Source: Pseudomonadota bacterium
GTDB lineage: Bacteria > Myxococcota_A > Polyangia > Haliangiales > Haliangiaceae
NCBI GenBank assembly: GCA_023430775.1
Contig: JAEYYY010000593.1
Coordinates: 7,972 to 71,971 of the forward strand
Length of the DNA stretch: 64,000 nt
Direction: 5' to 3'
Shown: positions 17,857 to 24,979 of the stretch, in pieces
Numbering within the stretch: position 1 is the stretch's first letter
Layout: each line of letters starts with the position of its first letter
Program-made: the position numbers and the translations under genes
Notes under the pieces: model-generated
Databases searched by the model: none
What the model was told of the DNA's origin: nothing
What the model saw: only the letters and a program-made list of their open reading frames with translations

Positions 17857-19626
17857 ATGCGTCGCCTCGCCTCGGTTATTGGCACCCTGTCAGCCCTGCT
17901 TGTCGCCGTGCCAGCATGCACGGACGCGGGCATCGAGGACGGCGAGCACGATGACTTCCCCACCGGCAAGGCCGACGGCGGGCTCGAGGAAGGCTCGCCC
18001 GAAGCGCTCGGCGTGCTCGCCCTCGTCAACGACCAGACGCTCGATGCCGCCGCGCTCAAGGCGGCCGCCGGCATCACCATCAAGGTGTCGCGCAACATCG
18101 TCACGCATCGCGATGGCTCCGATGGCCAGGCCGGCACCGAGGATGACGACGCGTTCGACACGCTCGCCGAGCTCGACGCGATTCCGTTCGTCGGTCCCGC
18201 CACGCTGAACGCGTTGCTCGAGGCCGCCCGCGATCGCGGCCTCATCCCGGCCGAGGGCGGCGCGCAGATCGACGTCATGTTCTCGCCGCTGCCCGCCGCC
18301 GAGTCGCACAACGCGCGCATCGCGAAGATGATCGGCGAGGCGAAGACCTCGATCGACATCGCGATGTACAGCTACTCCGATGCCGGCATCGCGGCGGCGC
18401 TTCGCGCGGCGAAGGCGCGCGGCGTCCAGATCCGCTTCCTGTTCGAGACCGCGAACGAGGACAAGCGCATCACCGATCCGGCGGCGCGCGCGTCGTCGAA
18501 GTCGGGGCGCATCGAGGCCGACGGCATCGACGTTCGCTTCGTCAACAAGATCCTCCACCACAAGTTCCTGATCGTCGACGGTCCGCGCGACGACAAGAAG
18601 CAGGCCGAGACGGCGCAGCTCGTCACCGGCAGCGCGAACTGGTCCGGAACCGCCGCGACCGTGTTCGACGAGAACACGCTGTTCATCAAGAACAGCGCCG
18701 AGCTCGCAGCGCTCTACCAGCAAGAGTTCGATGCGCTGTGGACCGGCTCGCGCGACTTCGTCGGACCGGCGCAAGCGCAGGGCAGGTCGACCGCGAACAT
18801 CACGCCGGCCGATGTCGCCGACGAGGCGGGCCTGACCGCGTTGTTCACGCGCGCCAACATGAAGCCGGGCGGCGCCGACGGCACGACCTGGTCGACCGAC
18901 AAGACGAGCACCAAGGTCGCCGACAAGTGGGTCGAGGCGATCGAGAATGCCGAGACTTCGATCCACATCGCGTCGGGTCACATACGGCTCAAGCCGGTGG
19001 CCGAGGCGCTGATCGCGAAGAAGAAGGCAAACCCGTCGATCGACATCCAGGTCTATCTCGACCAGCAGGAGTGGATCTCCGCCTCCGGCGACATCTTCCA
19101 GAAGAAGGAGGTCAAGGAGTGCGAGGCGGCGGCCACCACGCCGTCGGCGCTCCGCGCGTGCAGCGAGAAGGACTTCCTGTGGTCGAAGTCGCTCGTCGAT
19201 GCCGGGATCGATGTTCGGTTCAAGAGCTTCGCGTACCGCTGGGATCACTCGTACGCGGCGCAGATGCACTCGAAGTACATGGTGATCGACGGCAAGGAGC
19301 TGTTCTCGGGCTCGTACAACCTGTCGATGAACGCGGAGCACTCGACGTTCGAGAACGTGCTGCACGCGAGCGGCCCGCAGTTCCAGCCGCTGATCCAGAA
19401 GTTCGAGGACAACTTCTCCGACATCATCGTCACCGGCGAGGGCCTGCTCGAGGATCTGCGCGAGCGGATCTCGACGGCGCAAACCTTCCCGATCGTGTTC
19501 GATTCGATGTCGCTCACCTGGTCGGACTTCGATCAGCTCCGCGTGCTGATCCGTCAGAACTGTCCGCAGGTCGACTCGCCCGAGTTCCGCTCGGCCCCGG
19601 CCGCGCACCGCACCTGCACGCGGTAG
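17857..19626 (+). CDS. Phospholipase D-superfamily lipoprotein with HhH motif
   Basis: 589 residues with a lipoprotein signal (LSALLVAVPAC). A helix-hairpin-helix stretch (LDAIPFVGPATLNALLEAA, about residues 110-128) precedes two PLD domains. The two HKD motifs are HHKFLIVDG (His 235/Lys 237) and MHSKYMVIDGKELFSGSYN (His 471/Lys 473). The second is complete with the GSxN element, and the first is followed by GSANWSG. Such proteins act on phosphodiesters (phospholipids or DNA) through a phospho-histidine. The HhH motif, which normally binds DNA non-specifically, suggests an extracellular nuclease as an alternative to a phospholipase. Followed by a hairpin at 19669. Confidence 0.9.
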   Translation: MRRLASVIGTLSALLVAVPACTDAGIEDGEHDDFPTGKADGGLEEGSPEALGVLALVNDQTLDAAALKAAAGITIKVSRNIVTHRDGSDGQAGTEDDDAFDTLAELDAIPFVGPATLNALLEAARDRGLIPAEGGAQIDVMFSPLPAAESHNARIAKMIGEAKTSIDIAMYSYSDAGIAAALRAAKARGVQIRFLFETANEDKRITDPAARASSKSGRIEADGIDVRFVNKILHHKFLIVDGPRDDKKQAETAQLVTGSANWSGTAATVFDENTLFIKNSAELAALYQQEFDALWTGSRDFVGPAQAQGRSTANITPADVADEAGLTALFTRANMKPGGADGTTWSTDKTSTKVADKWVEAIENAETSIHIASGHIRLKPVAEALIAKKKANPSIDIQVYLDQQEWISASGDIFQKKEVKECEAAATTPSALRACSEKDFLWSKSLVDAGIDVRFKSFAYRWDHSYAAQMHSKYMVIDGKELFSGSYNLSMNAEHSTFENVLHASGPQFQPLIQKFEDNFSDIIVTGEGLLEDLRERISTAQTFPIVFDSMSLTWSDFDQLRVLIRQNCPQVDSPEFRSAPAAHRTCTR

Positions 19627-20803
19627 CACCGGCGCTCGCCGCGCCAGCGCGCGCGTGCTCGAGGTCGTGAGGGTTCGCTCCGCGAGCGAGCCCTCGCGGC
19701 GTTTCGGTGCCGGCAGTAGACCGCTGCATGAAGCACCGGCTGGTCATCCCCTCGGTCCTCAGCGTGATCGCCATCGGTGCGCCCGCGATCGAGCTCGGTG
19801 CGTGCGAGCACGACCGGACCGATCCGCCGGTCGATACGCTACTGCCCGCCGACGTCGGCTCGCTGCCGTCGATGCTCGACGCCGGCATCGACGCACCCGA
19901 GCCGGATGCGACCGTTCCGCTCGATACGGCACCGCCGGATACACCCGCATGATGAGCGTCGGCGACCCGGTCGGGTCGCTGATCAGCCGAGCTCTCGACC
20001 TGCCGACCGTCTCGACCAGCTCGCGATCCAGCGACGGCTGGCGACGCTCGATGAGCGGTTGGGTCGCGGGGGAGGGCGAGGCCGAGCTCCGCGCGCAAAT
20101 GGCTCTCGACCATCTTGCCGACGGTCTCGAGGACTTCGCGATCGAGCTCGTCCGATGGCTGGCGACCGAGGGCGCCGGCGAGCGCGTACTTGCCCATCGC
20201 GTAGCCGTAGGCCGAGGCCACGGCGGCGAGCAGCGCGATCTCGATCTTCGCGATCTGCGCGTTCGTCGCGCGCGGCTCGAGCGCGGCGGCGACCTGATGG
20301 GCGACGAGCTGCAGGCCGTGATCGCGGAGCGCGAACGCATGCGCGGCGGCGGGCCGCTCGCTGGCGAGCAGCCACTTGGTGAGGCGCAGGTGGACCGGAT
20401 CCTGGAGCCCGCGGAACAGCTCGGCGAGCAGCTCGCCCGGGCGGCGCAGCGCACCGGCCTCGCGGAGCCGAGCGAGCATGCGCTCGCGGAGCGCGCGGAT
20501 CCGGCGCTCGAGCACGGCCTCGATCATGCCGGCGTAGCTGCCGAAGTAGTGGCCGATCAACGCGTGGCTGATGCCCGCCTCGCGCGCGACCTCCTTGAGG
20601 CCGACCTGATCGGGCTGGAACTCGATGAAGACGCGCTCGGCGGCATCGAGGATCTCGACGCGCGCCTGGTCGGGCGTGCGTCGGCGGCGCTCCGCCTTGT
20701 CCTCGCGCACGACGCGACGCTGCTGGCGTGCCTCGTGCCGGACCTCTCTACGCACCGCGCGTGCGGCGCGGGCTCGTTCGCGTCTGCCACCGATGGTCGC
20801 CAT
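19514..20803 (-). CDS. TetR-family regulator, C-terminal end uncertain
   Basis: The frame is open for 429 residues from ATG 20803 to a stop at 19514. The N-terminal HTH is clear (RVEILDAAERVFIEF, VAREAGISHALIGHYFGSYAGMIEAVL) after a highly basic 40-residue leader. The ligand domain is complete by about residue 245 (coordinate ~20068), the usual size for the family. The remaining 185 residues are Ser/Gly/Ala-rich, antisense to the small lipoprotein and the end of the PLD gene, and look like read-through. A single frame change near 20060 would end the protein at a stop at 19983. It is divergent from the coq4-like gene and probably represses it from the shared promoter. Confidence 0.7.
   Translation of the reverse strand: MATIGGRRERARAARAVRREVRHEARQQRRVVREDKAERRRRTPDQARVEILDAAERVFIEFQPDQVGLKEVAREAGISHALIGHYFGSYAGMIEAVLERRIRALRERMLARLREAGALRRPGELLAELFRGLQDPVHLRLTKWLLASERPAAAHAFALRDHGLQLVAHQVAAALEPRATNAQIAKIEIALLAAVASAYGYAMGKYALAGALGRQPSDELDREVLETVGKMVESHLRAELGLALPRDPTAHRASPAVAGSRAGRDGRQVESSADQRPDRVADAHHAGVSGGAVSSGTVASGSGASMPASSIDGSEPTSAGSSVSTGGSVRSCSHAPSSIAGAPMAITLRTEGMTSRCFMQRSTAGTETPRGLARGANPHDLEHARAGAASAGATACRCGARPGPSGTRASRPADSSDGSARGADRSPTR
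19669..19695 (+). terminator. Stem-loop after the PLD gene
   Basis: GAGGGTTCGCTC (19669-19680), loop CGC, then GAGCGAGCCCTC (19684-19695): a 12-base stem with one G-T-type mismatch. It starts 43 bp after the PLD stop. No T run follows, so it may be a hairpin for Rho-assisted termination. Confidence 0.5.
19728..19952 (+). CDS. Small Asp/Pro-rich lipoprotein, putative
   Basis: 74 residues. The N-terminus (MKHRLVIPSVLSVIAIGAPAIELGAC) has a basic start, a hydrophobic core and a Cys where a lipobox could end. The mature part is acidic and Pro-rich (DPPVD, PDATVPLDTAPPDT), the style of other lipoproteins in this window. No good ribosome binding site is present. It lies entirely antisense to the long C-terminal extension of the TetR open frame. 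Either this gene or that extension is probably not real. Confidence 0.45.
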   Translation: MKHRLVIPSVLSVIAIGAPAIELGACEHDRTDPPVDTLLPADVGSLPSMLDAGIDAPEPDATVPLDTAPPDTPA

Positions 20804-20813
20804 GTTTCGAGTA

Positions 20814-20842
20814 CTTATCTCACGTTGTTTTCAGTTTGACAA
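20814..20842 (-). promoter_or_regulatory. TetR-gene promoter (sigma70-like)
   Basis: Read on the minus strand: -35 TTGTCA (20842-20837), 17-bp spacer, -10 GATAAG (20819-20814). The start codon at 20803 would be only a few bases from the transcript start, so the mRNA may be nearly leaderless. The -35 box is shared with the opposing promoter. Confidence 0.55.
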
Positions 20843-20864
20843 TAAGAGACGTGCTTATTATCAT
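20836..20864 (+). promoter_or_regulatory. coq4-like gene promoter with internal operator
   Basis: TTGACA at 20836-20841 and TATCAT at 20859-20864 are separated by exactly 17 bp, an excellent sigma70 promoter for this GC-rich region. Between the boxes sits the inverted repeat AATAAG-N7-CTTATT (20841-20846 and 20854-20859), well placed for a TetR dimer to block RNA polymerase. AGAGG lies 6 bases before the ATG at 20885. Confidence 0.65.
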
Positions 20865-20884
20865 CGTGACAATAGAGGTCGACA

Positions 20885-21667
20885 ATGCAACCAAGCGACA
20901 CCCGAACCCTCGACGCCACCCGCCTTCCCGCACGGCAGCGCTGGAAGCGCGCCTTCGCCGCGCTCGCGACCGTGCTGCAAGATCCCGAGAAGACCGATCA
21001 GGTGCTGGTGTTCAGCACGTACGCCAATGCCGGCTCGATGCCCGAGCGCATCCACCGCTTCCTCGGTCATCCCGATGGTCGCCGGCTGTTCGAGGAGCAC
21101 CGGACGATCGATACCCACTCGATCGATCTCGATGCCCTCGGCGAGCTGCCGGTGGGCACGCTCGGTCGCGCGTACGCTGACTTCCTGCGCTCGCGCGGGC
21201 TGTCGCCGGACGTGTTCGAGCACCCGCCGGAAGACATCTCCGATCCCGCGATGGCCTACGTGGTCCAGCGGCTGCGCCAGACCCACGATCTCTGGCACGT
21301 GGTCACCGGCTACGAGACCGATCCGGCGAGCGAGGTCGCGCTCCAGGCGTTCACGTTCGGTCAGCTACGAGCGCCGAGCTCCGGCATCCTCGCGCTGCTC
21401 GGCACGCTGCGCGGCTCGCGGATCAAGCCGGACTTGATCTTCCACACGCTGCGCGGCCTGGTGACCGGTGCACGCGCCGAGAAGCTCGCGGTGTTCGTGT
21501 GGGAAGACCACTGGGAGACGCCGCTCGACGAGGTTCGCGTGTTGCTCGGCTTGCCGGTGAAGCCGCGCGCGGCCGAGACGCTCGCCGCCGAGGTTCGCGA
21601 GGTCGTCGCGCAGGCCACGACCGGCGACGCCTGGCTCGGCAAGCCCGAGACGAAGCTCGCGGCCTGA
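20885..21667 (+). CDS. Coq4-family protein
   Basis: 260 residues. The Coq4 signature is present: TYANAGSMPERIHRFLGHPDGR at the N-terminal side, and the metal-binding QTHDLWHVVTGY (HDxxH) near residue 140, followed by a helical FGQLRAPSSG region. In eukaryotes Coq4 organises the ubiquinone-biosynthesis complex and has been linked to C1 decarboxylation/hydroxylation of the ring. Bacterial homologues are mostly uncharacterised. Here it is a single gene divergent from a TetR regulator rather than in a quinone operon, so its substrate may be another hydrophobic compound. Confidence 0.82.
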   Translation: MQPSDTRTLDATRLPARQRWKRAFAALATVLQDPEKTDQVLVFSTYANAGSMPERIHRFLGHPDGRRLFEEHRTIDTHSIDLDALGELPVGTLGRAYADFLRSRGLSPDVFEHPPEDISDPAMAYVVQRLRQTHDLWHVVTGYETDPASEVALQAFTFGQLRAPSSGILALLGTLRGSRIKPDLIFHTLRGLVTGARAEKLAVFVWEDHWETPLDEVRVLLGLPVKPRAAETLAAEVREVVAQATTGDAWLGKPETKLAA

Positions 21668-21803
21668 CCGCAATCCCGGCAGATCGCGCCTGTCCTCCGA
21701 GGCGCTCGATCGCCCGACATTTCCAGAGCCGTGCCCGATGGTCGGGCGCGCTCGCGCGAACGGCAGGAGCCGTTTGCTGTTCTCTGACTTCAGGAAATTC
21801 ACT

Positions 21804-22190
21804 ATGACCACTGACACTGTCTCCGCACCTATCTCTGCCGCTGTTGCCGCCGATGTCTTCGAGGCGTTGCGCCCGGCACCCGGAAGCTCGCGCCGCGAAC
21901 GCCGCCGCGCTCGCCGCACGGCACGCTCGCAGTTTCGCGCGGCTCGCCGCACCGTTCGCAAGAGCGCACGCCGTGCGCGCCGCGAGCTCGACACCGAGCG
22001 CGGCACCGTGCTTCGCAACACGCTCTCCGAGCTCCGGACCGCGCGCCGCACCAGGCTCGCCGAGCTGCGCGAGAACACCCGCAGCATGCTGAGCGCGCTG
22101 CGCGAGGTCCGCCGCGATCGGCTGGATCAACTGCGCGAGGCCCGGAAGACGAAGCTCGCCGAGCTCCGCGGCAAGCGCGCGCCGAAGTAG
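21804..22190 (+). CDS. Arg-rich basic helical protein
   Basis: 128 residues, from ATG 21804 with CAGGAAA about 7 bases upstream. After a 25-residue Ala/Val-rich leader, the protein is an almost continuous Arg/Leu/Ala helix with runs such as RRERRRARR, RRTVRKSARRARRE and RRDRLDQLREARKTKLAELR. The charge (about one quarter Arg) and heptad spacing suggest nucleic-acid binding and a coiled coil, like histone H1-like or nucleoid-associated proteins. No known family was recognised. The compositional bias is well beyond that of its neighbours. Confidence 0.65.
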   Translation: MTTDTVSAPISAAVAADVFEALRPAPGSSRRERRRARRTARSQFRAARRTVRKSARRARRELDTERGTVLRNTLSELRTARRTRLAELRENTRSMLSALREVRRDRLDQLREARKTKLAELRGKRAPK

Positions 22191-22288
22191 CGCCTCGCGA
22201 TCCCGCGCGGTTAGCCGGGAGCTCGAGAAAATCGAAAAAACCGGCGAAGGGTCGGGCAGGGTGGGGCACGAGGGGTCAGGAGGAGCCG

Positions 22289-24025
22289 ATGACTCGCTTG
22301 GTGAAACTTCTGGCCCTGTGCTGCGCGCTCGCCGCGTGTAGCGACGGCGAATCGATGCAGGTGATCACGGGACGCATCGATGCGTCCAAGGGCGCGCTCG
22401 CGATCCGGGCGATCGCCGATGGCGACGTCGTCACCGCGACCCCGGTCCGGACCGACGGCTCGTTCACGCTGACCTTGCCCGCCGGCACGACGTATCGGCT
22501 CGAAGTGCTGACCACGACCGGCGTCAAGAACATCGTCCAGCGGTCGGGCAACATCCTCCGCGATCTGTCGTTCACGGTCTGCCAGCCCACCGATCCGTTC
22601 GATGTCGGTGGCGTCGGCGATCCGAACACCGATGGGCTGTGCATGCCCGGCGATGTCAACTGCACGCCGTGCGATCCGATGGCCGGCACGAGCTGCGAGC
22701 AACCGCCGCTGCCGCCGACCTGCGATCCGATGCTCGATCCGGCCTGTCGGTGCGACATCGTGCTGCCCGACGGCACCTGCTGCACCGCGGGCGATCCGAG
22801 CTGCGGTCCACTGCCGTGCATGGATGGCAGCGATCCGAACTGCTGCGACGCGAACGGCTTCTGCCCGCCGCCGCCGTGCGACGCCAACGATCCGATGTGC
22901 CAGCCGCCGCCGCCGTGCGATCCGGCGACCGATCCGACGTGCTGCTACGCCGACGGCTCGTGCCCGCCGACGCCCGGTTGTCAGCCCGGCGAGCCGAACT
23001 GCGCGCCACCGTGCGATCCGAACAACGTCGTGCTGTCTGCCGGTCAGACCTGGCGCGCGTCGGTGATCACCGCAGACCTTTCGCAAACCCGAACGCAAAC
23101 GGAATCCACTCAGCCGCCATCACAGGCGGAGCCACCGCTTGCCCGAATCGATCCACCCGCGGTCGCACCGACCGCGACGGAAGTCTCGAAGCTGGCCGTC
23201 ACCGACGGACCGGCGTCGACCACCGCAGCAAGGAAATTCGTTGTCACCCACGGAGTGGCGCCAACCGCAGCACCGAAGCTGGCTGTCACCGACGGACCGA
23301 CGTCGACCACCGTAGCACCGAAGCCGGCCGTCACCGACGGACCGACGTCCACCACCGCAGCACCGAAGCCTGGCGTCACCGCAGCACCGAAGCCCGGCGT
23401 CAGCGCAGCACCGAAGCCCGGCGTTACCGCAGCACCGAAGTCCGCTGTCACCGCAGCACCGAAGTTTGGCGTCACCGCAGCACCGACGCCAACCACACCT
23501 GCGCCGAAGAGCGCCGTTGCCGAACCACCGACGCCGACCACGCAAGCGCCGAAGCCCGCCGTCACCGAAGCACCGACGAAGCCGGCCGCGGAAGCGCCGA
23601 AGCCCGCCGTCACCGAAACACCGAGGCCCGCCGTCACCGAAACGCCGAGGCCCGCGTCGATCGAGCAGCGGTTCAAGCGCGGCTGGGAGCTGCTGCGCGC
23701 CGGCAAGGCGCAACAAGCGGCCGACGAGCTCGCCGCCGCCGCCGATGCCTCACCCGACGCGCCGCTCGCCGCCGACGCGCGCTACTTCCAGGCCGTCGCG
23801 CTCGTTCGCGCCAACGATCCGCGCGCCGCCGAGCGCGTGCTCGTCCAGTTCCTCGACTCCGCACCGAAGTCACTCCGCCGCGGCCGCGCCGCCGTCCTCC
23901 TCGGCCGCTTGCTCGCCGAGCGCGGCGACACCAGGAGCGCCCGCGCCTGGCTCGAGAGTGCAGCGAACGATCCGGACCCGGCGATCGCCGCCGCCGCGAA
24001 GGCCGGTCTCCAGGCGTTGAAGTAG
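22289..24025 (+). CDS. Lipoprotein with Cys-rich domain, Ala-Pro repeat linker and TPR-like C-terminus
   Basis: 578 residues with ribosome binding site AGGAGG ahead of ATG 22289 and a lipobox (ALAAC). Three unlike segments: (1) residues 1-255, a small beta domain followed by a Cys/Asp/Pro-rich region with repeated CDP (CDPMLDPACRC, CDANDPMCQPPPPCDP); (2) residues 256-455, a low-complexity Ala/Pro/Thr/Val linker built from tandem repeats (AAPKPGVT); (3) residues 456-578, helical TPR-like (RGWELLRAGKAQQAADELAAA). The abrupt changes suggest fusion of a myxobacterial Cys-rich lipoprotein with a TPR protein through an expanding repeat. Product unknown. Confidence 0.7.
   Translation: MTRLVKLLALCCALAACSDGESMQVITGRIDASKGALAIRAIADGDVVTATPVRTDGSFTLTLPAGTTYRLEVLTTTGVKNIVQRSGNILRDLSFTVCQPTDPFDVGGVGDPNTDGLCMPGDVNCTPCDPMAGTSCEQPPLPPTCDPMLDPACRCDIVLPDGTCCTAGDPSCGPLPCMDGSDPNCCDANGFCPPPPCDANDPMCQPPPPCDPATDPTCCYADGSCPPTPGCQPGEPNCAPPCDPNNVVLSAGQTWRASVITADLSQTRTQTESTQPPSQAEPPLARIDPPAVAPTATEVSKLAVTDGPASTTAARKFVVTHGVAPTAAPKLAVTDGPTSTTVAPKPAVTDGPTSTTAAPKPGVTAAPKPGVSAAPKPGVTAAPKSAVTAAPKFGVTAAPTPTTPAPKSAVAEPPTPTTQAPKPAVTEAPTKPAAEAPKPAVTETPRPAVTETPRPASIEQRFKRGWELLRAGKAQQAADELAAAADASPDAPLAADARYFQAVALVRANDPRAAERVLVQFLDSAPKSLRRGRAAVLLGRLLAERGDTRSARAWLESAANDPDPAIAAAAKAGLQALK
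23357..23476 (+). repeat. Five tandem 24-bp units inside lipoprotein gene
   Basis: Units start at 23357, 23381, 23405, 23429 and 23453, each beginning GCAGCACCGAAG. They encode AAPKPGVT-like octamers in frame. Looser copies (GTCACCGACGGACCGACG) extend from about 23200 to 23650. The region is a candidate length-variable minisatellite within a surface protein. Confidence 0.85.
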
Positions 24026-24032
24026 TCCCCGT

Positions 24033-24926
24033 CTACTCCGGCGCGTCGCCGCCCAGCTTGACCGCCGGGAACTGCGCCGCCGTCTGCATCGCCTGATCCA
24101 TCTGCGTGTCGGTCAGATCGAACGTCTTGCGCAGGTTCGCGAGGAACTCGACCTCGCGCCAGTCCTGCTTTCCGTCGGCGAGCGCGATGATCATCACGTA
24201 CACGGTGACCCAGTAGCGGTCCGACTTGATCGCGACCTCCGTCGCGATGTCCGCCAGCTCGTCGGTGCTCGCCTTGCCCTTGATGCGATCGAAGGCGACG
24301 TCGATCGCCTCGTCGAGCTCGGCATGCGTGAGCACGCTCATGTCGGGAATCGCGCGCAGCACCGAGCGCATCGCCAGCCGCTCCTCGTGATGGACTTCCT
24401 CATCGGCGGCTGCCATCAGCGCCATGCAACGCACGAATGCCGGCATCAGCTGGCGGACCTTCTCGGACTTCTCCTCGAGGGTGAGCAGGCCCGAGTGCTT
24501 GCGCGCCGATTCGAACGCGTCCTTCGCCTCGATGTCGTCGAGCGCGAACGCCTTCTGCATGTCGTCGAGGAACTGGATCTCGCTCTCGGCGAGCTCGCGA
24601 TCCGCGACGCACACTTCACACGCCATCGCGTACGCGGCGAGCCGCTGCGTGCGAGAGGGCAAGCCCTTCGCGATCGCCGCCAGGCGGTTCTTGCCGCCGC
24701 CGGCCTCGCCGATCGCGTCGGCCGCGAGGTCGGTGAGCCGCGACAGCTCCTCGCCCGACAGCCCCTCGAACAGCGGGTGGTTCGAGAGGTTCGCCTCGAA
24801 CGTGGTCATCTCCTCGTCGGAGACGTCGCCATCGGCGCCCATCGCACCGAGCATCGCTTCGGCGAGGTACCGGCGCGGGTCCTCGGTGGTCACCTTGCCG
24901 CTGAACATCTTGCGCAAAAAGCTCAT
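24033..24926 (-). CDS. TerB-like protein
   Basis: 297 residues from ATG 24926, preceded by GAAGAGGA. Two or three TerB-like units of acidic helices can be seen: AMGADGDVSDEEMTTFEANL, AMACEVCVADRELAESEIQF, and ALADGKQDWREVEFLANLRK. Each has an Asp-Gly turn followed by a Glu-containing helix. TerB domains bind divalent metal and occur in tellurite resistance and membrane-stress modules, but no other ter gene is adjacent. The subtilase on the opposite strand starts 53 bp away. It shares the fold with the N-terminus of the phosphatase at 10296. Confidence 0.85.
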   Translation of the reverse strand: MSFLRKMFSGKVTTEDPRRYLAEAMLGAMGADGDVSDEEMTTFEANLSNHPLFEGLSGEELSRLTDLAADAIGEAGGGKNRLAAIAKGLPSRTQRLAAYAMACEVCVADRELAESEIQFLDDMQKAFALDDIEAKDAFESARKHSGLLTLEEKSEKVRQLMPAFVRCMALMAAADEEVHHEERLAMRSVLRAIPDMSVLTHAELDEAIDVAFDRIKGKASTDELADIATEVAIKSDRYWVTVYVMIIALADGKQDWREVEFLANLRKTFDLTDTQMDQAMQTAAQFPAVKLGGDAPE

Positions 24927-24979
24927 CGGATCCTCTTCTTCGGGGCTGCCCCCAGCAGGTCGTAGGCTACGATTGCCGC

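Noticed and set aside
18640..18655. GGTCCGGAACCG in the PLD gene as another REP copy
   Set aside because: Only 12 bases match, and they encode the conserved NWSGT of the first HKD domain.
24033..24926. Complete tellurite-resistance (ter) operon around the TerB-like gene
   Set aside because: No TerC, TerD or TerZ gene adjoins it; TerB domains also occur alone or in fusions.
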